Source of the DNA: Paragonimus westermani
Lineage: Eukaryota > Platyhelminthes > Trematoda > Plagiorchiida > Troglotrematidae
NCBI GenBank assembly: GCA_008508345.1
Contig: QNGE01000930.1
Location: 126,455 to 190,454 of the forward strand
DNA length: 64,000 nt
Reading direction: 5' to 3'
Position numbers and translations under genes: made by a program. Below are positions 1 to 12,970 of the stretch, piece after piece. The notes beneath the pieces were generated by a model that did not search any database, was not told the origin of the DNA, and saw nothing but the letters and a program-made list of their open reading frames with translations. The number at the start of each line of letters is the position of its first letter. The first letter of the stretch is position 1.

Positions 1-2700
1 CCAGGTAGACAACTTTGTCCTCGTTCAGCAGAATATTTTATGATTATAAGTTAAACCCAAACGTTGAAGAATAACTAAGAAACTGGAGATGAGTAACCCG
101 AAGCTACTGATTTTTAGCGAAGACAGGCTTACCTAGACGGAATAGCTAGCCTTGTGTGCGCAAGCGTGACTGAAGTAACACATCTGTTTATCGTGACGTT
201 GAGTATACAACACTTAGAGTGATTACATAAATAGTCATCTCCTGCCTGTCCTTTTCTGTCTGACCCATATAATCCACATCTTCACGTTTTTGACTGACGA
301 GAGTGTAAATAATGTTAATGCATCGTAACATGTCTGATTTATTCCCTGACAAAACTTTTTCTCCCATCGTTTGGGCCAGTACTGATCCCAATGCGGACAA
401 ACAGCGGTACTCCACTCCAAAATCTATAGGTCAGTTGAAAGTCAGTATCACGTCTATGGAGAGTCCTACAGGCAAATGCATATGTTCGGAGCAGCTGTTC
501 AAATTTTACTGAAAACTCGTCAACAAATCCTAAACGGTCGTCTGATGAGACGAATAACATAGCTAGCAGAGTGCACTCTTTCACCGTCCACTGTTTTTTC
601 ACACCAACAAGAAACGTCAACGTTATGTCATGATCATAATTGATGGCAATTTTATATTGGAACACACAAACATCCACCTGCATGTTTGAACGATGGTGTG
701 AGCATAAGAATTTCACATGATTATATTGTCCAGTATAATTCATGCATATACGTTACTAAAAACAGGCCCCTACCATATTTTCTAGAGAACATTCACCACT
801 CAGTCAAAGATGCTGGGTTGAAAAGCAGACGGCGTATACCAAAACGGATGAGAGATGCAGCGGCGTAACAGCTGGTGAGCCACACTTAACAAACACGCAT
901 AGCTGCGTCCTCCCAGCAAACATAGATCGTGATATCAGTATCGAGGCCTCTTTCACTTTTCTGATTACTGCTCACAACTCACATATTTCAGACTCCTTGT
1001 GAAGCCATTGTGATCAGTCGTTAACCTTCTGATCTGTTTTCCAAAGAACACTAAGTTGTCATTCCCCATTTGCTTTAGGTTTAATTGTAAGTAATAATCG
1101 CGATTCAAATCTGTCCTTACTTTTAACATTTCATTTGGGCACCCTTGTTTTTTGTGACCATGTGAGTTTCGTGTTTACTACCGATGACAGTGTGTGGAGT
1201 TAATTCATATTGTATTCAATAAAATCAGATCACTACATCTAAACGATTGAAGAGGATTATATACGCCAGCGTTACAACCAGCCTATTATTCAGAGAGAGA
1301 TCCGACCGTATGAATTAATCAGTTTCTCGTGGAGACCTGTAACCCATTTCCCTGATTACATCGGCTAACATACTTTTGACATTTATGTGAACAAGAACAT
1401 TCTTTCAGATGTATGCTCCAAGAACACATCAATAGTCGAGCGATTCCAATCTGGCATTTACTGCCGAAGTTGGTTCACACAATTTTGTTTCCTACTTGCA
1501 TCAACATGTCTCTACTTCTCTGCCACTTTGTACGTGATAGAAACTCCTACAATTGGCGCGTCGTTGATCAGTACCCATTCTGTTGAAAAACCTGAGTGTG
1601 TTTCACTCAGACGATTTGTGCGCAAAATATATTGCTATTTAAAGCCCTCAACAGTGACTTTTTGACCGTTTATTTACTGTTACTATATCACTAAAAGATA
1701 GAATCAAAATGTTAGCGTCGCGCTAGTACGTGCTGTTGCTTTCCTAATAAATCTGACTATTTCTGACTGTCAGCGTGCTTGTATCTTCTTTCAAAACATT
1801 AGCACATTACCTCTGTCCTACTTTATTCGTTCAATCCAAGGCTAATTAATGGGCTTGAGAATAAAGGTCATTCACACCACTAAACCAACTTTATCGATTT
1901 TTGGGGTAAGTGTAAGAATGCTATCATAGATAAGGGTTTGCACCAAAACCCTCGAAATGCACATACGTGATGAGAAAGCGGAAAAATGTAGTTGATAAAG
2001 TTTATCGTAAGATTACGTCGTAGTTGTTCAGCAGCACACAACAGAATGTCACAGAGAATATACGGACAGATAACACGGCTAAGTCATGGTGGCCAAATCA
2101 GCGAATTTACTCGCATAAGTTAACATTGCACAACAAAACGTACATTGAGACCGTAATTCCCATTCCGTATCATTGAGAGCAATCACAAAACATGCAAAAC
2201 CTTGTTTGGAGTTCAGAAAAGAAGAAATCAAACGTTATCATTCAGTTCCGATAAATTGTGAGCGCTAACATGTATACACGAAACGTTGCAACTATTTACA
2301 GCAAGAAGCATTTTGGCAACGAAAAGCACTCAAAAATAGTTCATCCAATGATCGCAGTGAGAAAAGCAAGACTAACGGCTTCACAATCAAACGTAAGGTA
2401 CAATAATCACAAGGAATGGTCGATAAGTGTAGGATCAAAAGAGGCGCGATGAAAATATCCTTGAAAGTGGCGCAACCATTTAACCACTCGAGCACATTCA
2501 TTGACGGGACCAGTAGAGGTCAATGTTTATACTTGATCATTATTAAACTTGGTTCGTGTATGGGCGAAGTTATTCGGTTAAATGCACACAGTATAAATGA
2601 ACTAGTGGTGGAATCGGTAGGAAATTGTCAAAGCACGTTTTCAAATGCTGAAACGTCGAACGCAGACGATGGAGAAGTAAAGATACTTGTCCTGACCACT
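1..2700. other. Downstream flank of the Tincar-like gene, presumed 3' UTR then intergenic
   Basis: On the minus strand the first AATAAA after the stop codon that I could find is at 1827-1822, about 875 bases downstream, so the 3' UTR may occupy roughly 1800-2700. Beyond it are short frames on both strands. The longest, on the minus strand at 339-743 (134 codons), resembles no protein I know. Nothing else can be supported. Confidence 0.4.
1822..1827 (-). terminator. Possible polyadenylation signal for the Tincar-like transcript
   Basis: AATAAA on the minus strand, about 875 bases past the stop codon and the first canonical hexamer found by eye. A moderately GT-rich stretch follows on the minus strand. 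Another AATAAA lies about 150 bases further on, near 1670, so the choice is uncertain. Confidence 0.2.
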
Positions 2701-3590
2701 TCATACTTGACTGCATAGTCGAGGTTCTTGTGTTTGTTCTGCAATGAGGCCACTTGAGAATAATAAAGGGAAAGGTTCAGCATTAGAAGACTGAAAACTG
2801 TTGTTTGCATCTCCAATCATTTCATTTGTTCGAAATGCATGGACACTGGGATTAATAGATACAGAAGTACACAGACCAGTTGATTCGTTTGATGGATCTG
2901 CTGGTAGCAGTGAAGCGTTATTCGTGTTTAGTGGGTTGGTAAATTTTGAATGGCGATCGTTATAGACAGATCCGTTCATAAGATGACTGACTGTAGTTAC
3001 TACATTTCCCGCTGAGCCTTGCAGAGTTCCTGACCCTTCGGTCAGGTTTACTTCACCATTACTTTGACTAGGATTTCGAATGACCAGGCTTGAACAGAAT
3101 GTGGCTGGGAAGGTGTTGTCGTAAGTACCGCTGCCATCCGATGGCAGAGAGTAGGGGAGTGTGTTTGTCTGAATCCTACTGTCAATTTTTACGTTGTCAA
3201 TACCACTATCGTTAGATGAGTGATTGGGTGAGCCCACTGCACTTGCCGTTGGTGAAACACGGCTGATCATGTCCACCTTCTCTCGAAACGTGACTCGAGG
3301 TGTTAACACACCCGAAACTGAAGTGTTTGTAGGGTTCAGAGTTGAACGGAAGTTTGTAAGATTTTGTCTGGCGTTGTCTGTTGTGCCAAAACTCACTGAT
3401 GCAGATGACAGTCGCACAGAACCCTCACGGCTGAATGTGTTCGCTGTCTGGACCACGTCCGTTGATTGCGTGTCCCCAGTGAACGGTGAACGCGGTGTGG
3501 AAGAGGATTTCCCAATATTCAACATACTGTATGCCCCCGTGGAAGAATTTGGACAGACTGAAGAGGGTTGCATTCCACTCGAGCGCAATT
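2701..3590 (-). CDS. tinc: Tincar-like protein, last coding exon (residues 876-1170 and stop)
   Basis: The exon encodes 295 residues after the split Lys codon and ends in TGA at 2703-2701. It is polar, rich in Ser, Asn and Thr, without membrane segments or a domain I recognise, and continues the disordered-looking tail of exons 3 and 4. The acceptor is inferred as CATAAAG (AG at 3592-3591), preceded by a CT-rich tract. It has the correct phase 1 but an A at -3. The reading frame is unbroken for about 950 bases including upstream sequence, which is long for chance. A GTATGA at the very end could serve as a weak donor, so a further downstream exon cannot be excluded, but the natural stop lies within it. 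Confidence 0.75.
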
Positions 3591-4693
3591 CTTTATGAAA
3601 CATTTGAAAGAGATTAAGTAAAGAACGACAGAGGAGTAAACTTGAACGCATCTACTCAATCAACTGATTCAAAACTCATCGGACTCAAGTTACCTTATTT
3701 TGAGCTGAAAATCTGTTACTTGAACAGGTACATTCTGAACTGTTTTACAGTTTTAAGATAAGTTCGAAAAGGAACGTATTATTAACAATGTTAAGAGGTT
3801 GGTCGAAAAACAAAGCAGAGCTATACAAAAAACTTAAAGAAGTTACTCTCAAGGTTAAGCATAGTTCTGTTCGATTTTATTTGTGAATCGAACGTTCCAA
3901 GATTGTGACGTCCCAAAGTTTCCAAGCCAGGGAATATTCGTAAAACGTTGCAAGTATATGTGAGATGATGACGCAGTCCGAATACAAGCCCATCCTCATG
4001 TGCATTTGAACGTATCCTTCTCATAGGGAAATGTTTTAACCCGCTTCTTTTGAGAGGAAGTTCTGCGCTCAAGTTTCTCTTGTTATCAGGGACGATCAGT
4101 CAGACACATCCTCAAATGACAAGCGTGAGGACGTTAGGCTGAGCTCAGTCACAATGTCGTACATACAATCGGTCACTAATTTTTGTGAGCACTGCGAAGA
4201 TCGCTTGAGGTAAGGAATGGCAGCTGTCACAGTAGATTAAACCGATAACCCTGGCGCCAGGAATTTCCGATCACTTAGGAAACGTAGGTTTGGTTCGATC
4301 CCATAAGCAATAGTTTTGAATACTAGTGAACAGTTTGATTCTTGTTAAATATGTGCTATTCACCTTTTCTCTTCGCTGATACGCCGCTTATTACAGCTGA
4401 ATTTTACCATCCAGCTTCTTCCGGTCAGTGGTCTCACAAACAAATGAGGTGGAGTTCAACCTCCTATCGAACTGTTAGTGACAACCTCTTACATGAACGA
4501 AACGTGAAGCAAGTGTTGACTTCTGAAAGGCATTCGGATGTTTCCCCAAATTTGAAATTTGTTGTTCAACTCAGCAGGCACTCAGTTTACGACAAGCAAA
4601 CTCTTCGACCACTAATCATCAATGTAAGTACAGTTGTAATGGACTATAAGCGTGACCAGATTACAGCTGAGTTACCGTACGAGGTGTACTTAC
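3591..4693 (-). other. Intron 4 of the Tincar-like gene (about 1.1 kb, phase 1)
   Basis: Starts GTAAGT and ends ATAAAG. A plus-strand frame (4342-4833) crosses from the intron into the antisense of exon 4. A tRNA T-arm-like motif (GGTTCGATCCC) near 4293 has no convincing partner and is not called as a gene. Confidence 0.7.
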
Positions 4694-5011
4694 TGTTTGT
4701 TAAATACTGTACCGTATGCGTGGATCCTTCATCTTCTTCTGAAGGCGATGACAGTAAGGTACCCACATCCAAGTTTGATCGACACTGTCCATTAACCAAT
4801 GGTATCTGCGTTGCGAAACTGATGGGTACGTGAGACTCAAGGGAACGTAGCTGCGACGGTGAGGGTGAGATGGATTCTGAGGTAGTCGGTGGTAGCAATC
4901 GCGTGACTAGACCACCTGTGGCAGAGGATGCGGGCATTCCTCCATGGATAGGTGCCTGCCCAGTTCCATTTGAGCCCAAGGCACTTTGTAGGCAGACATA
5001 GTTGCTGCCAC
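4694..5011 (-). CDS. tinc: Tincar-like protein, coding exon 4 (residues 769-875, tail)
   Basis: The acceptor is ATCAG (AG at 5013-5012) behind a pyrimidine-rich tract, and the donor is GTAAGT (GT at 4693-4692). Both are phase 1. The first two bases complete a Ser codon from exon 3 and the last base begins a Lys codon finished in exon 5. The encoded segment is polar and low in complexity, with Gly/Ala/Ser near the start and SSPSEEDEGS at residues 856-865, an acidic serine cluster of the type casein kinase 2 favours (inference only). No known domain is visible. The frame runs open for another 17 codons beyond the donor before a stop. Confidence 0.78.
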
Positions 5012-8000
5012 CTGATTTTGTCACAGTTCGAAGGGGAGCAAAAGCACATCTTTATGGGGAAACGAACCAGGGTGCGAGCCGAAACCAATCAATACTAATG
5101 CAGAAGTGAACGAAAATGATTGTCATCCTCAATTCCAGCACTTATTTAGCAACACTAACAGATGTTGAAAAAGTTGCATTGTCCTCGACTAAGATATTAC
5201 GATGCATGTCCAAATCAAATGACACAAATTTAAAACAAATAAAATCATCCGAGACATAACCCTTGACTGCAACAGTGTGCACAACACAGTTACTTGGAGC
5301 TATGTACTATTCAGCGAATGAAACTCATATTTCTAGTTTCTCCTAGCAAGAATTAGAATTTGTTGCGTTACCGCCTTTCGAATAGACGCTCAGTTACCTA
5401 GTTATGATAGGCGTACAAAGTAGTGATTTGCCCTGAAGCCAGTGCCATATGAAACAAAAGATGCGCAGCTACCAAGTTTGTCACAGCCAAATGGTTTATC
5501 GCACAAGCTGTCAACAAACAAAGAATATTTGTGTTTGAACACGATGAGCAGATGACATTGACGCTACTGAACGAAGACACTGAAGACGGTCTGTTGGACC
5601 ATAACTTTTTGTCTTCAATGGGAAAATAATTCGGGGCGAATCCTTGTTTGACTGGTAGGCTAGTTCAGCATGAAGCTCAGTTATAGTGCGTTTTTCGTAT
5701 GTCAGGTTCTTTAGGGTCCATACTTGACAACGACACATATCATACTTTAGTTAGGCATTTAAGCTGAATCCATAAGGGGACACTACACAACCAATTCTTC
5801 TTTTGAAAATCAAGACATTGAACTGTCAAAATCTAACATGCTTTCTGGTGATACAAAGAATATTCCGGTGCCTGTGCAAGGTGAAGGATTTTCACTGCAA
5901 AAAAGATCAACTCTAGCTAACCACTGCACAAAACTCCTACTATATTATTAATTTGTAATTTCAATTGTTAAGCGATTTAGAATTCACACACACGCTGAAG
6001 AACAAGTGAATTTCTACTGTACTTAATTTCGGAAATCAGGCTTACGATGCGTGATTCAGACTGATTCAGCCATACAGTTAAACAACACTGAAAATTCGAC
6101 AGCCTTTAAAAGTCGGCCAATATATTCATGGATAAATGAAAAGAAAAGCTCCAGTTCCACATGGTGAACATCGTAGACGGATTAAAGAGACAAGTATCGC
6201 AAACGAGAAAGAAACTGATAGTTTGGCCTATACACGTTACAGTCTGTATTCTTGGGATCGACCTGTAGTCATACAGAATGTTTGTTCAATGTACACGAAG
6301 ATAAAATGTGCATTTATTGTCGATGGTGTCATTTTAACCAAACCACAATAGATAATATGAAAGAACGTGAAAGACGTGTTTGGTTGCTCAACTTAACGTT
6401 CAAGCCATTTTGATTGGCTTTCTCGAATCCTGGTTTGAAGCAGGAGGGACAACCACTGTTCACTGATCCACTTGCTCAAGTATCAGTTGGACGGTTGAAA
6501 TTTAGCAGTGGAAAGTTGGAAAACTATTCCAGTACAATAGAATATGTATTCTTGTCGACAGATTTCATAAAGACTGGTGGGTAGTAAAACAACGCGAACA
6601 TATGAATACCAAAACCATCAACCCGGGCTACAAACAACACCACCACTGTTCCCAACCATCAGAAACAACGCGATAGTTGTGATCTGTGTTAGAATTTTAT
6701 CGTGAGCAATATCCTAACCAAAAACTCATCATATTCTAAAGAACATTTCCTCCAGTAATACTGTTTATTTGCACATTGGCAAATCCAAGTAGGGTGGGCT
6801 GGTCATCGAAGAATCTGTCAGGGTCTATGTTGTTATTCTACTCGGTACGTCTGTATCTTGGCCGACAGACACGCTCAGACGATCAGGTAAGTGAAGAGTG
6901 TACGACACTTTTCTCTCTAGTCAGACAGCAAAAGCAATCAACACATTTTCATTCTGCATCGCTCCATTCAAGTGACATTCTGTGTTGTCGAATGACAGCA
7001 CCCATGAGCAATTCGGTTGGATCAGTTGGCTGTTTTTCACTAGCTGACATTAACATTCAGTCGGCCAGTGAAACCTGGAAAGACTGACAGTTTTGGGTTG
7101 GTTGAGGATTGGAAAAGAAGACAGTCCAGATGACACACTCACACATCTGGTTGACGCTCAGATGTCTGTAATCAATAGTTCTGCCACCACTTGAACGTTT
7201 ACGACGGTCGCTGACGTCGTTCTGTGGGCGAGACGTGTGTAAATTCATGTATGTCCGGGCTCGGTAGCACATGACAACGTAAGCATACGGTTGAGATACA
7301 CCCCGGGTGAAAATTTTGTGGTTCCCTCTCTAATGTGCGAAAACGGACTGACCTATTAAAAACATGTTTGGACAGTGAATCAAATCGACGAAGCGATTGA
7401 CAGTCACACGCATACGGAAATGTTAACAAAATAATCGACATCTTATTTACTATTACTGAAGTCAGATCACGCACACGTTAGGGTTGTGGTGGGATGATCA
7501 AAATTCAATATAAAGCACATGAATTAACATAAACAACAGAAACGGAAGGACGAATACGTTATCTTCTAACTGATTAAAGACCCAAAGTAACCATTCATAT
7601 TTCACATTATCACCTAAACTTCGGCTTACGACAAAAACTACATTGATGGTAAAGAGAAAGTGTGTATCTGATCTTATAATTCATTAAGCCCTTCTACTGT
7701 TCGTCTGTGTGTCCCTCATATCAAACAGTAAGCGTGTGTGTATTGACCTTGGTAATGACAGTCCATGACCTACTGACGTGAACTAAACTGGTAACCGCCC
7801 GTTAATCACAAAGTTAGTGGCACAGTTTTCTTCCACAAAGTGCTAATTCGTTTAAATCTTAATGAATGAGACGGGCAAAATCGTTCCTTGTTCAGCGGCA
7901 ACATGGAATCTACGTTACGGTCACTAGTGTGCGTATTTAGGAAATGAATTACACTGTGATCCGAGAATATTACCACATGTGTGACATAAACAGTTTCAAA

Positions 8001-8150
8001 CATGGTTGCTTTGTCCGACAATAAAAGCCTATTAATTTCCAGCCAAGGTCTAGTAGCGTAATTATAGGGTCTTTATTGTAATAATGGCAACTGAGTAATC
8101 GGATTATGTGCATATTAGTTAGAGCAACAGATTACATACAATTGACTCAC
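5012..8150 (-). other. Intron 3 of the Tincar-like gene (about 3.1 kb, phase 1)
   Basis: Starts GTGAGT and ends ATCAG. Short frames on both strands (for example near 5.4-5.7, 6.8-7.1 and 7.2-7.5 kb) have no recognisable content. No repeat was identified. Confidence 0.7.
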
Positions 8151-8652
8151 TTTGTCTGCCACTGCTAACCTCCGCATCCTCACCGTCATATTCCGCGTTC
8201 CTCGGTCCACTCACTATTAGGGTAGCTGGAAGCCCGTTAACACTGGCCGATGTGACTCCTACCTCTCCGCCGTTTCCGAGTCGAATGAATCGGGGTAGAG
8301 CATTTACCGATGTGCCAGCATATCCCACTCCAGTGGGATCGTGAAAGCATGCATAGATTGGACTCGGCTGGACTCCAACTTGGGTGATAGAACCCTCGTC
8401 AGGACCGTAGCAGTTTGTGCTCAGCGGTGTGCTGAGTAGAGGGGCAAGATGAGGGTGAAGCGTGCCTGCTTGTGATGAAAGCATTACAGCACCCAGGCGG
8501 TTGTTCCCATCTCCGTGAATTCCGAGACTTGAAGGCCGTAACAGGCTACCCATCATGGGACCGCCGATCATTCCGTTTGGATGTGATTGCACGAGCATGG
8601 TTGGAGGAGGCAGTACTGCCGGGCCGGATATGGTTTGTAGCGGCAAATTAAC
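8151..8652 (-). CDS. tinc: Tincar-like protein, coding exon 3 (residues 602-768, start of tail)
   Basis: This exon begins the hydrophilic C-terminal tail, starting VNLPLQ. It is Pro/Gly/Ser/Asn-rich, has no membrane segment and no domain I recognise; a LPPPT stretch sits near its start. The donor is GTGAGT (GT at 8150-8149), leaving one base of a split Ser codon. The acceptor is inferred as AAAG with AG at 8654-8653: it is the phase-0 site matching exon 2, but an A at -3 is unusual. A CAG at about 8617 is in the wrong phase for exon 2. Identity as coding rests on the long open frame, sharp donor and phase agreement on both sides rather than on homology. Confidence 0.75.
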
Positions 8653-11579
8653 CTTTGTACGTGGGACAACATGTGTGAATAAGGAAGTTAAATCGTTCGA
8701 ACCTTGAAATCAGTTTGGAAGAATATGTCTTTAGTTCACCGTCGAATGAAAACCAAAACAGTCAGAAAAGAAGGTATTGCTTAATGAGGTTTTCCGGTTA
8801 CTAGATACTAATCCTGCGATGAATACAGCTCATGGAGTTCGTACGACTGAACAGGGTCATCAAAACCACGATTAGCAGCGCAACTTATCGCGGCTGGATA
8901 GTTCCAGCTGTTCGCAAGTTGGTTAAAAAGGCAAAGATAATTTATCCTAGTTCATTGGCAGTCACAAAACGGTCTGATTGAATAAAGCTACGCACCCTAA
9001 AAGATTAACAGAATACGCGTACAAGGTACGCAGTTGGTTACTAAATATCTGAACAACTAAAGCGGTCCTATAGGTAATGGGTGTAAGAGTGAATATGTTC
9101 ACATGAAAAAAAATTGGCAGAACCTTGTCATTTACATTGAGTTACACCGCTGGAATGAAGATGGTTCCATTTCATATGAAACTGAGCAGAAAAATACACA
9201 GAACGACTTGTCTAACTGCGAACATTTTCAGGCTAATTCGGAATAACATATCGTTTTGGTCATTGATTAACTGATTATTGAATAAACCAAATGGAAAAAG
9301 CACTGTGTAGGTCGAAACGTAGAGAAGTTCGTCTGCAAAACTTTGTGAACACCGAGGAACGTTAAGGCTGATTGTCTGTGCTGGTCTGACCACAACTCTT
9401 GTGTAGCTAAAAATTTGCGTAAAAACAAATCTACAGCATTCGCAGCTTGTAAAAATTGTTTTGAAAAAGCATGAAAGCTCTGAAAAACTAAAGAATTTAT
9501 TTGAAAACACTTGAAGTTTACGGTTTTCGGACCGCATAACGTTCAGTCACCTGTCTACTTATGTTGAGAAGGGATTCACACATTTCTTCACTGGTATGGA
9601 CAGTTGGTTTAGATTCGCATTCGTCACAATGATCAACATACATATGAGGTCAGACTGATACTCACGAGAGGATGTGCCAGACTTTCAGGGAGAAAATGAG
9701 TCGTATGTAATCCTGTATAAAATAGTAGGCTGAGATATTCAGATTGGGTAGGTCTCTCGCGCAGACATGTTCTCAGGGTAACTTCAGTAGGCACTGATCA
9801 CATGACCATTCGGTCAGGTTCTGGGTCCATTTTGATTAACAGTGCTGCAGAAGCTTAATAACAATTTCTATTCCTCATATGTTCAAAGCCAAGGCAAGTA
9901 AACTGACAATTTATGATTAACTTGAACTTGGCTGTTCAATAGTTGTCAGGAGTGAAATTTTTCATAGTTTGCTTGTCGTCGGTTCAGAGACAGTCGTTGC
10001 TGTCTGGTGGTCATATTCTTCACCAGCCCAGTTATTACATTTTGACATGGTCTAAGGTACGTTTGTGTGGTATTTTCGTCCGCTCTCAATGCCTTTGAAG
10101 TTCATCGCCTAGATTATCACTATCTAAACACCTACTCAGCTCCTCAACTTGGTGCTGACCGATTGTTAGTTACCTGAACATACATGATGAAAAATACCTT
10201 GCCAAGTTGCTTTTCCTACCTCGATCCCATTATGGCTGCAGAATGTGTTCACGAACACTGAACACGATTATTAACTTATGCGATCAGGACCTACTGAACC
10301 TACAAAGACAATAAGACTACGCCATAAGCCTACCTTGTCTAGATATCTTTGCCCACCGTTTTATCCGAGGTTATGTGCTGTTCATTTCTTTTTGGAAATT
10401 GTAACACTTTTATCCTAAGTACTGAGGCATTCCGCAATACAAACGCAATGTACAAACGCATTTGTTAGAATACATTGACACAGAGCATTTGATGTTGTAA
10501 ATCCCCGACGTCTATAGTCTGGGTTTATCAAAATGCGGATCAAAACCTGTTGGTCAACACCATTCTAGATTTAACAATGCGGTTTCTACACCGGTGTGAT
10601 GAAGACGGTTTAGATAGAAACTTTCACGAAACCCTAATTGAACTTCCAATATTTGTTTCCTATCCTGGCAATCGAATATTTTCGCCCAGAAGTCGGGGAT
10701 TTCAATGGACACCGTGTGATTTGTGCTGCTTCATATCAATTTGGTTGTTGACTAAAAACATAATGTGCTAAGTGGTATTTCAAGGTAGGTTTTTCCGAGT
10801 GCACACAACAAACTGGAAACCAACACTGGTGAATTGAAAGGACTTGCCGCTAGTAGACGACGACATTTTTCATCATGACAAAGTGATGGGTTAGACAACA
10901 AAAAGTTAATGTTTTATCACCATTAGCTTACTACCTTAGAAAAAAGATTATACCAGATTTAGGGTACTTGTGAATATTTCCCTCAACTGCTTCCTCGTGT
11001 TAATATCATCGTCATGGCTCACTGTGCATCCCATCACGTGCTTTTGACAACAATCTTCAGTTGAAAGAATACAAGTTGAACACATGCACACGTTGAACTA
11101 ATTTCAGCCATTACCTACATTTCCGGAATGAACTACGAAATTTGATTACTTGGCACAGTTGTTCAAACCTTGTTGCAATCAGACATCACCTTCTGTATCC
11201 GCCGACAAGACCCTGGCGCCACCGGTTTAAGCGTTGTGGCAGCTCGTGATTGTTCTACCATGAGGTAGAACAAACATGTGAGGATTATTCACGCAAGCCG
11301 CATCGGATAGCTAATGGAAGATAGCAGGAAATGTGGCAACCAGCCTTCTCGTTTGCTGGATTGGGCAGTTTGGGCTTTGCTGACGGTGAAAGAGCTTCGT
11401 TGTCACGAGATGACTACCAACGTTTGCAACGTCGCAACGATGACTAGTGTTAAAATGAACATGTCGAGTAGCGAAAATCGTGTGGGTTTTCGAGTCACTT
11501 TGGAAGCAAACGCACAAATCTACTTATGTGACGACTGGTTCCTGAGCTCAACTTACGTCTGATAAATTCTCTATACTAC

Positions 11580-11660
11580 TAGTGCAGTGGTTAGCGCGGT
11601 CACTGTATGGAATTGTGGACCGGAGTCGAATCCCGGCCGTGACAAAAACGTGTTAATTAT
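11580..11660 (+). repeat. tRNA-derived SINE head (family 1)
   Basis: Contains A-box-like TGGTTAGCGCGG (11588-11599) and B-box-like GGAGTCGAATCCC (11622-11634), followed by GGCCGTGACAA. The same head occurs in both fold-back repeats. Arms do not fold into a good cloverleaf, so it is read as a SINE fragment rather than a tRNA gene. Confidence 0.55.
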
Positions 11661-12611
11661 GCCAAACAAGAAGATTGAGTCCGATGATCTCTTTTGATAG
11701 CATATTTAAAGCGACGGCTGAAAGCACTTTCGAAGGATGTTCAGTCGGAACACGTTGGTGTTGACAGTAGTTATATACCACACGGAAACGGACTAAGACC
11801 TCAATAACCTGATTTACTGCTAATTATAGCACCTGCAGTTTTGACAGTTAATGAGTCTTTGGTCAAACGATTCACCAGATTTGGCATGGAAGAAAGTGTT
11901 GATCGTCTGCCCAAAATCTATGTGAAGACTATGCGTTCACCGAGTATGTAAATTAATTTCTTGTTTTGTCCAGATTCCAAATTAACTAAAAATCGCAGAC
12001 GACTATCGAGAGAAAATGCACATTGGAACAATCAGACAATATCCATCCCACAAGTTACAAATGCGGTGAAGCGATAATGCCGAAAAATTAGTCAACTATT
12101 TCGAAGTTTTTTTTTCTAACCACTATTAGCCGGACTTTAACCAAAAGCAAGGCGTGTAAATTTAATCCCTGTTCGTGTTCGTTACTTGAGTTGATAGATG
12201 GTCGAAACACGTGTTTAATGCAGTTTACGAAGTCTATCGATTTTGTTGAAAAGTTACGCGTCAGATTTGACCCGTTGGAAGTGATGCAATTGTGAAAAAT
12301 ATGAGTTTATGTTTAATTCGAACCAGTGACGGGAACAGCATATCCGGAATCGGCAAACGCCTCATCGGTTTAGCTACGAAGCCGCTCAGGGTGATGAGAA
12401 ATTTGACATGTAATCTCAGTACCCCACCGATTATAATGTCTCATACGAAGTCCATCAGACACACTGAGGGATCAACGGGCTGAGCAGGATTTTATGTGCG
12501 GTTCGCACTGGGATCTATCAACGCTACTGAGGGGCATGGTGATTGTGTTGGTAACAGGCAGTTTGAAAGATGTGTTCACTTAGAAGAGACCTAACCGTGA
12601 AAAAGCTAGAT

Positions 12612-12700
12612 GTCTGTCGGATTTGAGCCAACCTTAGAAACGACACGTTAAGACGCACCAGGTGCGTTACCGGCTGAGCTACACAGCCGCGCTGAGACTT
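12612..12700 (-). repeat. tRNA-like sequence, degenerate
   Basis: On the minus strand TAGCTCAGCCGGT (12681-12669) resembles an A box, and GGCTCAAATCC (12630-12620) a B box within a five-pair T arm (GTTGG/CCGAC, 7-base loop). The D and anticodon arms do not close properly, so this is a tRNA pseudogene or SINE head rather than a working tRNA. Confidence 0.45.
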
Positions 12701-12774
12701 TAAAGATATAACATTTTTGAATTTTGAAGTGAACTATTCGGGGGATCTTACTTGGGCCGTCAGTGCCCTCTGTT

Positions 12775-12970
12775 ATTTGGTGGATTCCGTATGACAGAAT
12801 GTGTCAGGCCATTAGGGGTAACCATATATGACACTTGTGAACTATTGGAGTGATTTCGTAACACAGTTGATAGGGCATTTACTGTGGGTGAGCACGCTGT
12901 TTCTTTTGCTCGTTCGCAGTCAGCCGGAACCCAGACTTCTCACAACTGGGTAGTTTCTAATGTAATCTGA
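12775..12970 (+). repeat. tRNA-containing repeat (family 2), copy 1, diverged
   Basis: Starts TTTGGTGGATTCCGTATGACA and ends ACAACTGGGTAGTTTCTAATG, the same leader and tail as the copies at 48.4 and 49.8 kb. The middle keeps GAGCACGCTGTTTCTTTTGCT and CAGTCAGCC, but the A and B boxes are decayed. Confidence 0.5.

Noticed and set aside
339..743. Minus-strand frame of 134 codons with a VRIGISTGP stretch resembling part of nucleotide cyclase motifs.
   Set aside because: Only a few residues resemble the motif; the rest does not follow a cyclase domain and no convincing exon borders frame it.
3224..3598. Plus-strand frame of 124 codons over exon 5.
   Set aside because: Antisense shadow of a strongly biased coding exon; no ATG start or domain.
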